NCBI GenBank assembly: GCA_965243775.1
Contig: CBDEWF010000058.1
Span: forward strand, 7,326-71,325
Length of the DNA: 64,000 nucleotides
Origin: Sansalvadorimonas sp965243775
Lineage (GTDB): Bacteria; Pseudomonadota; Gammaproteobacteria; Pseudomonadales; Endozoicomonadaceae
Direction of reading: 5' to 3'
Under the pieces are notes generated by a model. The model saw only the letters and a program-made list of their open reading frames with translations, did no database searches and was not told the DNA's origin. Made by a program: the position numbers and the translations under genes. Below are positions 18,487 to 28,100 of the stretch, one piece after another; positions within the stretch are counted from its first letter, which is position 1; every line of letters begins with the position of its first letter.

Positions 18487-18524
18487 AGAAAAAAGCGGTG
18501 GGCAGGGAAGAGAGCTCCCTGCCC
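18487..18524 (-). terminator. Rho-independent terminator of the Na+/H+ antiporter gene
   Basis: Read on the minus strand, GGGCAGGGA pairs with TCCCTGCCC around a short loop and is followed within a few bases by six Ts. It lies just past the antiporter stop codon. Confidence 0.75.
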
Positions 18525-18534
18525 GGAAAAGAGA

Positions 18535-19842
18535 CTAGGCAGACTGAGGCTGAGCGGGATTCTGGTCCTTGGCCCCTTCCCGGGATCCTCCCGCCAGGCT
18601 GAACACCTTTAGCAGATGACCGGTTGTTGTACCCTGCAGCAGCAAGGTAACCAGAATCATGGCAAGAACCATCTCAAAGATCAGTTCACGGCCAGGCATG
18701 CCCTCAGGCAGAGCCATCATCAGGGCGATAGGAACCGCTCCCCGCAGGCCGCCCCAGAACATAACAATCTGCATGCCCTTGTTGATTCGTTCTGCCATAC
18801 GGAACCTATTACTGACCGGAACCAGGCCGAAAATAATAACCGCACGTGCTGCCACGACTATCAGAACTGTAACGGTCAGGACAGGCAGAATGCTCATCAG
18901 GTGATCCAGGTTCTGAAACAATTTGTTTTCGGTCATGCCCATCATCAGGAAGATAAAGCTGTTGGCTACAAAAGTTGCGTATTCCCAGAAAATATTAATA
19001 TTTTCCCAGCGACGTTCATCCATAATCCACTGACGGTTAAGGCTGACAATAATTCCTGCCACCAGAACAGCCATAACACCAGACAGGTGCAGGAAATGAT
19101 CGGCGATAATGAACGTCATATAAGCCATGATGATCATCTGGGAGCGCTGGGCAAAACGATCCTTGCGGGAGAAACGCAGCAGGGCAACCATCAGCAGGCC
19201 CATAATAGCGCCAAACAGCACGCCACCGAAGAATGTTGTTACGAAGTGGCCAAGGGCTCCCCACAGATCTGCTGATCCAACATTTTCAGCAGAACCGACC
19301 ATGCCGACCAGAACAGAGAACAATACGATAGCTGTGGCATCGTTAAACAGACTCTCACCATCCATAAGCAGGGTCAGGCGTTTGTTGGCTTTCAGTTCCT
19401 TGAAAAGGGCAATAACGGCAACCGGGTCGGTTGCAGAAATCAGGGCACCAAAGATCAGGGCTGCTCCCAGAGGCAGAATGCTCAGCTGGTAGAGAGAAGT
19501 GCCAATGATAATGGTGGAAACCAGAACACCGAATACTGCCAGCAGCATGATGGGGGCCAGATTTTTCAGAAGCAGCCTGGCATCAATATTGATCGCAGCC
19601 TCGAAAATCAGGGTTGGCAGAATAACATACATAATCAGGTCAGAGCTGAGTGTAATGCTGTTCAGGGCCGCCATGGTCGGGAACCACTCGGTCATGGCAC
19701 TGAGAGCAATGCCCAGCACCAGCAGACCAACGGTGTAAGGAACCCTCAGCAGACGAAAAATTGTGGCTGAGATAGTGGCAGTGAATAACATGCCAAATAA
19801 AAGAAGCATTGGCTCCAGCAGCAGTTCCTTAGGCATAATCAT
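18535..19842 (-). CDS. NhaP-type Na+(K+)/H+ antiporter (CPA1)
   Basis: A 435-residue polytopic membrane protein of the CPA1 monovalent cation/proton antiporter family, with about 12 hydrophobic helices. Diagnostic segments are FGALISATDPVAV, holding the ion-site Asp, then LMDGESLFNDATAIVLF, and WGGLRGAVPIAL in the C-terminal half. It exchanges protons for Na+ or K+ across the inner membrane, relevant to pH and salt balance in a marine cell. It lacks long cytosolic regulatory domains. Divergent from the LysR gene 60 bases away. Confidence 0.9.
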   Translation of the reverse strand: MIMPKELLLEPMLLLFGMLFTATISATIFRLLRVPYTVGLLVLGIALSAMTEWFPTMAALNSITLSSDLIMYVILPTLIFEAAINIDARLLLKNLAPIMLLAVFGVLVSTIIIGTSLYQLSILPLGAALIFGALISATDPVAVIALFKELKANKRLTLLMDGESLFNDATAIVLFSVLVGMVGSAENVGSADLWGALGHFVTTFFGGVLFGAIMGLLMVALLRFSRKDRFAQRSQMIIMAYMTFIIADHFLHLSGVMAVLVAGIIVSLNRQWIMDERRWENINIFWEYATFVANSFIFLMMGMTENKLFQNLDHLMSILPVLTVTVLIVVAARAVIIFGLVPVSNRFRMAERINKGMQIVMFWGGLRGAVPIALMMALPEGMPGRELIFEMVLAMILVTLLLQGTTTGHLLKVFSLAGGSREGAKDQNPAQPQSA

Positions 19843-19904
19843 ATATCTCGAACGAGGTTTCAGAGGCTGTTTCTGAATACCTTTTGGTTGTATGGATGTA
19901 ACTT

Positions 19905-20804
19905 ATGACTGGCTCCGGCCTGGAAGAACTTCGGATTTTTATCACCGTTGTCCGTGAACAGGGCTTTGCCGCTGCAGGGCGTTACCTGAACCTGCCGCCC
20001 TCAACTGTCAGCAGGAAAGTGACTCTTCTGGAAGAGCGACTGAACTGTCGCCTGCTCGAAAGAACCACCCGCCGGTTAAGGCTGACCGATGCTGGCAGAG
20101 AGTATTTCCAGCACTGCGCATCTGCTCTTGATGTTATTGACGATGCCTCCCGTGAAGTTCGTCAAAGTAATCGCTATCCTCGGGGGCTGTTGCGCATCAG
20201 TGCACCGGCGAATCTGGCCGGCTCGTATCTGGCTCCCTGTCTTGCCCGGTTTATGGAGCAGTGGCCAGATATCAGGATTGATGTTCAGTTGAATAACAAT
20301 CCGCCTTCGTTTCTTGATCAAACGATAGATGTCGCTTTTGTTGGTGGTGAGCTTCCGGTTTCCGATCTGATTGCCCAGCCTCTGGGAGTTCTTCACTTTG
20401 GCCTCTATGCCAGTGAGAACTACCTGCGCGAGCATGGCTGCCCCCAGCACCCCGATGACCTGACCGGTCACTCTCTTATTACCTGCTGGCCCCTGCGTGA
20501 ATGGCGACTTCGCACAGATAGTGGTGACAAAATTACCATTCACCCGCGGGCACGCATGCATGTGGATGGTATGTCCACCGCGCTTCGGGTAGCCCGTGAA
20601 GGATTGGGTATTGTTAACCTTCCTGCGTCTTATGTTGCTATTGAACAGGGTGATAAGGAGCTGATGCCGGTTATGTCAGGCTGGCACGGTTCCAAACGCA
20701 AAATCAGTATTGTTTATCGGTCCAGAGAGCTTTTGCCCCAGAGAGTCAGACTGTTCATAGATTTTATCCGCGAGCAGATGCGGGAGCTGATGAACCAGTC
20801 GTGA
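19905..20804 (+). CDS. LysR-family transcriptional regulator
   Basis: A 299-residue LysR regulator. The N-terminal winged HTH (about 5-64) shows FAAAGRYLNLPPSTVSRKVTLLE and the recognition-helix end LLERTTRRLRLTDAG. The C-terminal periplasmic-binding-like effector domain runs from about 90 to 295 with the DVAFVGG strand. It is of the AaeR/CrgA-like group that often controls a divergent gene, and the divergent neighbour is the Na+/H+ antiporter. The effector is unknown. Confidence 0.9.
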   Translation: MTGSGLEELRIFITVVREQGFAAAGRYLNLPPSTVSRKVTLLEERLNCRLLERTTRRLRLTDAGREYFQHCASALDVIDDASREVRQSNRYPRGLLRISAPANLAGSYLAPCLARFMEQWPDIRIDVQLNNNPPSFLDQTIDVAFVGGELPVSDLIAQPLGVLHFGLYASENYLREHGCPQHPDDLTGHSLITCWPLREWRLRTDSGDKITIHPRARMHVDGMSTALRVAREGLGIVNLPASYVAIEQGDKELMPVMSGWHGSKRKISIVYRSRELLPQRVRLFIDFIREQMRELMNQS

Positions 20805-20964
20805 ATCTGGGAATAATTCTACTTTTTTTGACCAGAGTGATAAATGTCAGAGACTTCAATAGCGCTTGACGATTATTCCAAAATTGTAGGGAATTGCGAA
20901 GATGTGAACCCCGGGGGTGGTAATGGCGTATATTGACGATACTTGTTCGACAGGCTGACCCAGC

Positions 20965-20990
20965 AGAGAAAAGGGAGCTGAAAAGCTCCC
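20965..20990 (-). terminator. Terminator of the SigZ/permease/thioredoxin operon
   Basis: On the minus strand GGGAGCT-TTTC-AGCTCCC is followed by TTTTCTCT, 10 bases beyond the thioredoxin-like stop codon. Confidence 0.65.
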
Positions 20991-20999
20991 CGGAACCGT

Positions 21000-21233
21000 T
21001 TATTTCAAAAATGCTTTTACTTCTTCGGCTGAAGGCACTGAGCCTGAATGAACAAGTTTGCCTCCAATCCCGACAGCTGGAGTACTGACAACACCGGCGT
21101 TCATGATGGCTTCCAGATCTTTCACTTTGTTGACCTTGATCTCGCAGCCCATTTCCTGACCGATTTGGGAAATAAGTTCAGCGGTAACAGTGCAGTTTTT
21201 GCATCCAGAGCCATAAACATTGACTTCTTTCAT
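21000..21233 (-). CDS. Small thioredoxin-like redox-active disulfide protein
   Basis: A 77-residue glutaredoxin/thioredoxin-fold protein of the redox-active disulfide protein 2 family. The active site is GSGCKNC near residue 10. The cis-Pro motif VVSTPAVGI follows, and the chain ends with the usual short helix. No signal peptide is seen, so it is cytosolic. It lies 18 bases after the permease gene in the same operon; in many genomes this trio of sigma factor, permease and mini-thioredoxin travels together. Its substrate is unknown, possibly metal or arsenic handling. Confidence 0.85.
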   Translation of the reverse strand: MKEVNVYGSGCKNCTVTAELISQIGQEMGCEIKVNKVKDLEAIMNAGVVSTPAVGIGGKLVHSGSVPSAEEVKAFLK

Positions 21234-21251
21234 AATGACTTCCTTTCTTTC

Positions 21252-22232
21252 TCAGAATTGCATGGCATTAAAAAGCCAGCCCAACAAGCAGAAGGCAGTG
21301 AGTAGATATCCTGCCATCCAGGTTAACAACCGGTAGCTCATAACCTGTTTCAGCATCATAAATTCAGGAAGGCTGACCACTACGGCACTCATGCAGAAGG
21401 CCAGGGTTGTACCCAGGGGGACGCCTTTGTTCAGCAGGCTTTCCATAATAGGAATAATGGAAGTGGAGTTCACATACATGGGAATAGCCATGACTGAAGC
21501 TGCTGGAACTGACCACCACTGTCCTGCTCCCAGGTTGTCATGAACCCAGGATTCGGGGATAAAACCGTGAATAAAAGCACCGATTCCTACCCCGATAATC
21601 ACCCATTTCCATATGCGGATAAGAATGGTTAGAGTCTCTTCTCTGGCAAACCTGTGGCGCTCAGCAAGAGTTATCTTTTTACTCTGATATTCAATTTCAA
21701 CAGGTGTGCCTGTATTTGCATACTGCTTGGCAAGAAACGGAACCAGCCAGCGTTCGCACCGGAACATATCGATCAGGAAACCACCAATCATGCCAACCCC
21801 CATACCGATGGTGACATAGAGAACTGTGAACTTTATTCCCAGTAAAGAGGTGAGCAGTACAACTGCGATCTCATTGATCATGGGAGAAGTCAGTAAAAAT
21901 GCCATGGTGACTCCAAGGGGAATTCTGGCTGATACAAACCCCATGAACAGAGGAATAGAACTGCAGGAGCAGAAGGGTGTTATGGCTCCAAAAGTTGATC
22001 CCAGAAAGTAGCCTGCATATCTGTTTTTATCATGCAGGTAATAACGAACTTTCTCCGGGTTGAGGCCAGCACGTACCACGGCAATGGCGTAGATCAGCAA
22101 TGCCAGTAGAAACAGGATTTTAGTCGTATCTTCAATAAAGAAATGCACTCCCTCAGCTATGGAGGATTCTGGCGTAAGTGCAAAAACCGAATAAGTCAGC
22201 CAGTCGGCCAGCAAGGTAAACCAGTGAAGCAT
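21252..22232 (-). CDS. Permease, DUF318/YraQ family
   Basis: A 326-residue polytopic inner-membrane protein of the DUF318 permease family, with about eight hydrophobic helices. The family's cysteine motif appears as TPFCSCSSIPLFMGF in the first half, and a repeated SMAIPMYVNSTSIIPI-type helix pair in the second. A cytosolic loop lies around residues 165-195. Members are linked to metal, arsenic or thiol export. It is co-transcribed with the mini-thioredoxin downstream and SigZ upstream. Confidence 0.85.
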   Translation of the reverse strand: MLHWFTLLADWLTYSVFALTPESSIAEGVHFFIEDTTKILFLLALLIYAIAVVRAGLNPEKVRYYLHDKNRYAGYFLGSTFGAITPFCSCSSIPLFMGFVSARIPLGVTMAFLLTSPMINEIAVVLLTSLLGIKFTVLYVTIGMGVGMIGGFLIDMFRCERWLVPFLAKQYANTGTPVEIEYQSKKITLAERHRFAREETLTILIRIWKWVIIGVGIGAFIHGFIPESWVHDNLGAGQWWSVPAASVMAIPMYVNSTSIIPIMESLLNKGVPLGTTLAFCMSAVVVSLPEFMMLKQVMSYRLLTWMAGYLLTAFCLLGWLFNAMQF

Positions 22233-22306
22233 GAACCTTCTCCCTTTAAAGACTTACTGTTAATAAACACGGGAAAGAAAGGAAAAGGATGCAGAAAGCT
22301 GGACAT

Positions 22307-22849
22307 TTATTTTCTGGGAGTAAAGTCGCAGACGCCGGTTTCATCAAACCGAATTTTGCATTTACTTACCATCTCAGCACGCAGGCGGCTTCTTGCCCGC
22401 TGGATTCTTGATTTTGCCGCGGGCAGGGACAGCCCTTTCATATCAGCAAAGTCGCTTTGATTCATACCGTTGATATCGCAGAACTCAATAGCCTCGCGGT
22501 CAATGTCATTGAGTTCAGACAGAACTCTGGTCATGCAGGTCTGGAGTTCAAGCAGGGTTGGTCTGCTTCTCTCTTTGTCAGAGGAAGAGAGCTGGCTGAG
22601 CTCGGTATTGACTTCCAGTTTTGGTTTACGGTGGATGTCGATGGCTGCGTTTCTGGCGATTGTGAACAGCCAGCTTTTTTCATGGTTCAGAGAACAGAAG
22701 CGCTCCTTGTGTTTCAGGGCCTTGAGAAACACGTCCTGCAAAATATCCTCAGCCAGATCGCAGTTACCTGTTGTTTTCAATAACCAGTTTTTCAGAAGCT
22801 GTTCGTTTTCACGCCAGGCCCGCATCAGGCATTCCATATTTGGCTCCAC
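22307..22849 (-). CDS. sigZ: ECF-type RNA polymerase sigma factor, SigZ-like
   Basis: A 180-residue group IV sigma factor. Region 2 contains DLAEDILQDVFLKAL and the -10 recognition helix LFTIARNAAIDIHR. Region 4 has an HTH around NQSDFADMKGLSLPAAKSRIQRAR. The C-terminus is short and Cys-containing (CKIRFDETGVCDF), reminiscent of the SigZ family. It precedes the permease and mini-thioredoxin genes, suggesting a redox or metal stress regulon. No anti-sigma gene is adjacent. Confidence 0.8.
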   Translation of the reverse strand: MEPNMECLMRAWRENEQLLKNWLLKTTGNCDLAEDILQDVFLKALKHKERFCSLNHEKSWLFTIARNAAIDIHRKPKLEVNTELSQLSSSDKERSRPTLLELQTCMTRVLSELNDIDREAIEFCDINGMNQSDFADMKGLSLPAAKSRIQRARSRLRAEMVSKCKIRFDETGVCDFTPRK

Positions 22850-23099
22850 ACTTCACCACAAATAGCCTTGGGTTTTTGTCACCCAGGGCGATGGAAAATA
22901 CATTTCCATGGTCAACAGGGACTTTAGAGCTGATAGAGCCCGGGCTGCTTGATAAGAGTCAAACATGCTGTCTATATCGTCTTCCTGCCAAACACTTTTT
23001 TATCTAAAAAATTTGGAGCGATGGATGTACAGCGCGGTTTTGGTTCCGTTCCCGTATACTGGCAATCTTTTTCTTGAGCAGTTCAGAGTTTCATTGTCT

Positions 23100-23759
23100 A
23101 TGGCCAGTGCTTTTGCCCATCGATTCCAGCTTATTGTTGACCAGTTAACTCAGGGTAATAAAAAGCAGTTTGCCGAATTGACCGGGAAATCAGTTTCCCA
23201 TATCTACAAGATCTGCCGTGGAGCCAGCCGGCCCTCAATGACTTATCTGGAAAGTCTCTATGACGAGTTCAGGGTCGATCTTAACTGGTTGCTGACGGGA
23301 GAACAGAGTGAGGCCGGGCAGCCTCTTGGCCAGGCCCCATCTTCAGACATGGTGTTTGCACCCATGTTTGATGTTCAGGCCAGTGCCGGTTTCGGAGCGG
23401 AAGTTCTGGCGGAAGATATCAGTGACTACTTTGCTTTCACCAAAAGCTTTCTCTCTGGTCAGCTGGGTGTGTCTGGAGAGAGTCTGGCTTTTGTCAGTAT
23501 CCGTGGCGAGAGTATGATGCCCACTCTTCATGAAGGTGATCGGGTTCTTGTGGATATCTCCCGCAAAATTGTTCATGGGGAAGGGCTATATCTGCTACAG
23601 ACAGAAAACGGCCTGCTGGCCAAGCGCCTGAGGCAGAAGAGGGATGAAATAGAAGTTATCAGTGATAACCCTGAGTTTGAAAACTGGTCTATTACTGCCC
23701 GAAATCAGGAGTCCAACCAGGTAGTAGGCAGGATTGTCTGGTGTGCCCGGTCTGTCTGA
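23100..23759 (+). CDS. XRE-HTH / S24 peptidase (LexA/CI-like) repressor
   Basis: A 219-residue phage-type repressor. The N-terminal HTH (about 5-65) includes NKKQFAELTGKSVSHIYKICRG. The C-terminal LexA-like S24 domain has RGESMMPTLHEGDRVLVD with the catalytic Ser and, about 35 residues on, the Lys in LLAKRL. The self-cleavage dyad therefore looks intact. I start it at ATG 23100, although the frame opens at 22965. No prophage genes surround it; it may control a stress response or be a lone phage remnant. Confidence 0.85.
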   Translation: MASAFAHRFQLIVDQLTQGNKKQFAELTGKSVSHIYKICRGASRPSMTYLESLYDEFRVDLNWLLTGEQSEAGQPLGQAPSSDMVFAPMFDVQASAGFGAEVLAEDISDYFAFTKSFLSGQLGVSGESLAFVSIRGESMMPTLHEGDRVLVDISRKIVHGEGLYLLQTENGLLAKRLRQKRDEIEVISDNPEFENWSITARNQESNQVVGRIVWCARSV

Positions 23760-23810
23760 ACACAGGTATTGCTGCTACATGGCTAAACCACAACATTTCA
23801 GTACAACTCT

Positions 23811-24275
23811 ATGAATGAAGTACAAAAAGAATATCTGAACAAATACCTTGAGACGCTCAACCCTGCACAGAGAAAGAAACATCAAAATGTGGTGGCTGAC
23901 TATTTCTGCGCAGATGAAGAAAATGCAAATATTTGCTCTGATTTGATTTTACGTGACGAGAAAACGGCTACTTGCAGCATGAAGTATTGGTATGAATCAG
24001 GTCTTGAGCCAATGCCAAAAGTTGGAACCCTGCAGGTCGTTACTGACTGGAATGGAAATCCTACCTCAATTATTGAAACAACAGAGGTTTCTGAGTGCAA
24101 GTTCTCAGAGATTACCGCTGAGTTTGCAGCTTCAGAAGGAGAGGGTGACAAATCTCTGGATTGGTGGCGTCAGGCTCATTGGGATTTCTTCTCCGCAGAA
24201 TGTGAAGAGCAAGGGTTACAGCCAGACAATGACATGATTTTAATTCTCGAAAAGTTCAAGGTGGTCTATTCGTAA
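23811..24275 (+). CDS. ASCH domain protein
   Basis: A 154-residue ASCH-superfamily protein (PUA-like beta barrel). Family features are the Lys-Thr core LRDEKTATCS, the strand MPKVGTLQVVTDW, TTEVSECKFSEIT and the late SLDWWRQAHWDFFSAEC helix. Characterised ASCH proteins bind RNA or hydrolyse N4-acetylcytidine; which applies here is unknown. It lies 51 bases after the S24 repressor gene and could share its transcript. Confidence 0.85.
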   Translation: MNEVQKEYLNKYLETLNPAQRKKHQNVVADYFCADEENANICSDLILRDEKTATCSMKYWYESGLEPMPKVGTLQVVTDWNGNPTSIIETTEVSECKFSEITAEFAASEGEGDKSLDWWRQAHWDFFSAECEEQGLQPDNDMILILEKFKVVYS

Positions 24276-24344
24276 ACGTCATGTGGCAAGTAAATCCAGA
24301 TGATGCCTGTGGCGCATCTGATTGAGAGCTTTATTTGCAGGTAC

Positions 24345-24373
24345 AAAAAAGCCCCGCTGATGCGAGGCTTTAA
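24345..24373 (-). terminator. Rho-independent terminator of the tRNA-Phe unit
   Basis: On the minus strand GCCTCGC-ATCA-GCGGGGC is followed by TTTTTTG, right after the second tRNA-Phe 3' end. Confidence 0.8.
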
Positions 24374-24381
24374 GTAAAATA

Positions 24382-24457
24382 TGGTGCCTAGGGGCGGAAT
24401 CGAACCACCGACACGCGGATTTTCAATCCGCTGCTCTACCAACTGAGCTACCCAGGC
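24382..24457 (-). tRNA. tRNA-Phe (GAA)
   Basis: A 76-nt cloverleaf on the minus strand. It has acceptor GCCTGGG, D-arm with AGCTCAGTTGGTAGAGC, anticodon loop TTGAAAA (anticodon GAA), T-loop GGTTCGATTCC, and the 3' CCA encoded. The sequence is identical to the second copy. Confidence 0.97.
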
Positions 24458-24479
24458 TTGGGCTGATTTGCTGTTGAGA

Positions 24480-24555
24480 TGGTGCCTAGGGGCGGAATCG
24501 AACCACCGACACGCGGATTTTCAATCCGCTGCTCTACCAACTGAGCTACCCAGGC
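24480..24555 (-). tRNA. tRNA-Phe (GAA), second copy
   Basis: A 76-nt gene identical to the first copy and separated from it by 22 bases. CCA is encoded. In transcription order it comes first, downstream of yggX, so yggX and both tRNAs may share one transcript. Confidence 0.97.
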
Positions 24556-24707
24556 CCGACAGCAAGTGCGGGCGTATTAAACTGTTTTCATCTGGCCGAG
24601 TCAACACCCACACGGCAGTTTTAAGGGATATTCCCGATACTGGAAATATCTTTTGGGTATTTCCGAAGCCTCATTGACCTGTAGCGCCCGTAGGGCACAT
24701 GGATCGC

Positions 24708-25004
24708 TTAAGATTTTTTGTTTTCAGGAGCCTTTTTGTTTTCTGGAACATAACCTTCAGCTTCATCGTAACTCTCGCCTTTCAGGAACTTGTCCATCTG
24801 CTCACCGAGGTACTTGCGGGCTTCAGGATCTATCAGGCTGAGGTGCTTTTCGTTAATCAGGCGGGTCTGGTGCTCCTGCCACATCTGCCAGGCTTCCTGG
24901 GAGATATTTTCATAGACCCACTGCCCCCTGGGGCCAGGCATGGGAGGCATGGTCAGGCCGGTGGCTTCTCTTCCCAGTTTGATGCAGTTGACTGTACGGG
25001 TCAT
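24708..25004 (-). CDS. yggX: Fe(2+)-trafficking / oxidative damage protection protein YggX
   Basis: A 98-residue YggX family protein that protects iron-sulfur clusters and DNA from oxidative damage. The Cys near the N-terminus is conserved in TVNCIKLG, followed by GQWVYENISQEAWQ and the LINEKHLSLIDPEARKYL helix. Only the Lys-rich tail is extra. In many gammaproteobacteria yggX follows mutY directly; here the two are separated by a 3.2-kb gene on the opposite strand. Confidence 0.95.
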   Translation of the reverse strand: MTRTVNCIKLGREATGLTMPPMPGPRGQWVYENISQEAWQMWQEHQTRLINEKHLSLIDPEARKYLGEQMDKFLKGESYDEAEGYVPENKKAPENKKS

Positions 25005-25164
25005 GGACTACTCCGGTTATTGCTTGAAAGACTGGAATCCCGGGAATCTTACTAGCTTCTGGTCTGACTGAGAATGTTATTGGTGATAACAGCCTGGTTT
25101 TACGTGAAAACTCTTTTGTATTGTCGAATGAGAATGGCAATGGCAGATGAGATGATAATAAGTA

Positions 25165-28100
25165 ATGGAACCACTCAAAGGCTCTGGATCAAAACAAAAA
25201 CCAGTCCCTCCACCAAAACCCAAAAAGCCAGCAGTTGTCCACAGCCCAGATGGAAGAGCTGTTGCTGTCATTTCTGCTTCTGGTAAGACAATTCCCTTAA
25301 AAGTTCAGGCGGCTGCAGTGCCAGAGGCAGACCAGATCCCAGGCAAAGTTGTAACAGCCAAAAAGCACCCCACAGGAAAGACTGCTCCTTCACCGTCAGG
25401 TCAGCAGTTTTCCCGGTTGAGGAGAGATTCTCTAAAACTATCTTTTCCTGCAAGTGCAGCTAGCCAGTCGCACTCAACCGGAGTACAGACTTATTTAGCG
25501 GAAAGATTAAGAAAAAAGATACCTGGCCCCAAGTCTGAACTTTTGACTCCCAAGCCGTTATTAACTTCCCCTGTAAAAAAGGCCAGTCATTCAGCAGCAT
25601 CTCCTATCAAAGCATTACAAACCGCAGGGTTGAGGGGTGATACAGGTATATCTCCACAAGGCAGCTTGGGAGAGAAAGAATTTAAAAAACGGAAACGGTT
25701 AATTGAAGCCAAGATACTTGAGGCGACAGCAGCTGCTTCAAGCACACCTATACACACTCTTCCCTCTACGGTAACCGATTCTGCAGGTAGTAATTCAGTA
25801 TCACCACTAAAGAAGAAGGGAACGTGGTCCAAAGGAGAAAAAATCTCTCTTGATGAGTCCCAGACCGATCTGGTTAAGCAACTGCAAAAGCATCTGCACA
25901 TAAAAGAACCAGAGGGTGTAATGAACAGAATTTATGACCTGAATGATGAAACAGACAGTGCCTACGACTCGTCTGTTCAGTCAAGTGAGATAATAAGCCT
26001 AACCAGTAGCCTGAGGGAATCAACACCACCATTAGCAGGAAGCAAAACATCTATTGCTTCCAGCCAGAGTGACGAAGCAGACCCCGTTCAAGAGCCTTCG
26101 GCTTATGCATCACTATTCAACCTGCAACAGAAAGATTCTGCCCTTATGGCGGCCCTAACACAGAAGTGGGGCATGAGTGACGGGCAGATACGCAAGCTAC
26201 TCCAGAGAGAACTGGATAAAGTCATCTCTTTTTGCCAGGAAGCATGGAGCCTGCATAAAGCTAAGGTGATGGGAAATGAAACAAAAGCTTGTTCACTGTT
26301 CCTTGAGTATCTCGATCAGTATCAGACTCTCTTCCACTCCCTCTTTCCTGGTACCTGCGCTTATTTAAAGCTGAAGAGTCCCGTCTGGAAAGATGCTGTT
26401 CTGTCAGAGCTGCAGAAAGATAAGAAGCTGCTTTCCATGGTTTCAGCAGGTACAGATGCAAAGCAGAAGCAATATATAGCAGCCTTATTAGAGAGTGTTG
26501 AAGGAGTATTGATATCTCCCCTCCTTGAAGTGACATCAATTAAGAAGCTGTCCTATAACAGTTGTGTCCAAAAACTTGATGAGGTGTCTCGGAAGATAAC
26601 AGAACTTAGAGGAAGAATCCCTAAGACAGATGATCGTGAGGATAGAGAAAAAGATAGTGATGGAGGGGAGATATTTGTAAGTGTTGACCAAGCGGTGGCC
26701 CATGATCTGGAAAATATAGAAGCCAGGCTAAGAAGTGACAGCCAGGCACTGAAAGTCATGCTCAAAAATGATTTCAGACGTGAAGAGAACTGGAATAGTT
26801 GTGTTCGTTTGATGGCATCTGCTGCGCAACAAGCGGTAATACTCAAAATGGGGACGGGAGGTTTTGCAGCAGAAAAAATTGAGCAGATAGCTAAGTGGCA
26901 AGAGCAGCAGGTGTGTAATGCTGAGAAGCTGCCTGGAATGATCAAGGAGCTCCATAGGCTGGAAAAGCAGCTGCTCGATAAATTTCAGATCAGCAAAAGC
27001 CTGTTTGAAAAAGGGAGAATAGAAGCTCTTCGCAAAGAGGCTGCCTGCCCTAAAGGGAGCGAACTTCAGTATCTTTTTAATGGTAAGTATCACACCGTTG
27101 AAGTGATGCACTTCCCTGCCGCCTGCCTGAAGCTGAAAGGCAGCGGCCAAAATGCAGGGGAGTGGGATATGCTCGGTTATGATGGACATATTACCCCTTC
27201 CTGTGATCGTGCAGCGGAAGATCATGCTGTTAACTTGTCTGTGACAGTAGTCAGAAATAAGTGGGTAGAGAAGATAACAGAAGGTGATGTGACGGATGAA
27301 TGTGAGCTTCAGGAGGTTGTGCTAAAAGAAGTCCGGATGGGGGTGCCTTATGCATATGCGGTATCAGAGGACATTCGGGAAAAAGTGTCTGAGCTCCGCT
27401 GGAAAGAAGCTCTTGCAGTCTGCTGCAGGTTTTTTCGAACACAAGAGCTGGAGAGGGCGGTGGCTGACCCCGGGGTTTGTATTAAGTTACCGGTTTTTTA
27501 TAACTGCCTGCTGAGTCCGGACAAGTTGCGCAGTTTCTTCTCAGTCTTCGACCCAATTGATGATGAGCATCTCTGGTGTACAGAGCTGCACAGGCAAGCT
27601 GGTAAAATGAACGCTGAAGGTGTTTCGATAACGGTACGGGGAGTAGATAAACGCGAGTACGAAGTCAAGGTTAAGCCCAATCTCTTTATGTTTGTCTGTC
27701 CCTGCAACAAACTGGCTTATGCCAGCAGCTGGCAGTTTGCCAGTACATGGGATCTGGCAGACAAAATCAACGAGGAAACATTTATACGCCTGTTTGGTAA
27801 CCTTGATCCAGATGCAGATCTGTCCCCAGGCTGCTTTGTCCAGCAGTTCCTGGATCAAAATCCAGCTCTTGACCCTGTGGTCAGGAGAGAGCTGGATGAG
27901 CTTATCGATCTGCTTCGATATATGTTTTCCAAAAAACTGCACAGGCTCTTGAGGGAGCAGCCATTTATTTTCTCTACCGCAATAACTGAGCTGGGGCGTA
28001 TTCTGAATGTTGCAATAATCAGTGGCTGTAAAAGTGCTAAAGATCGTACAGGCAACTATGAGCGCTGTAATATTGAACAGGCTGTCCGGCTGCGGCTGAT

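Noticed and set aside
22965..23099. N-terminal extension of the S24 repressor
   Set aside because: The added 45 residues lack domain features, and the HTH begins normally from ATG 23100.
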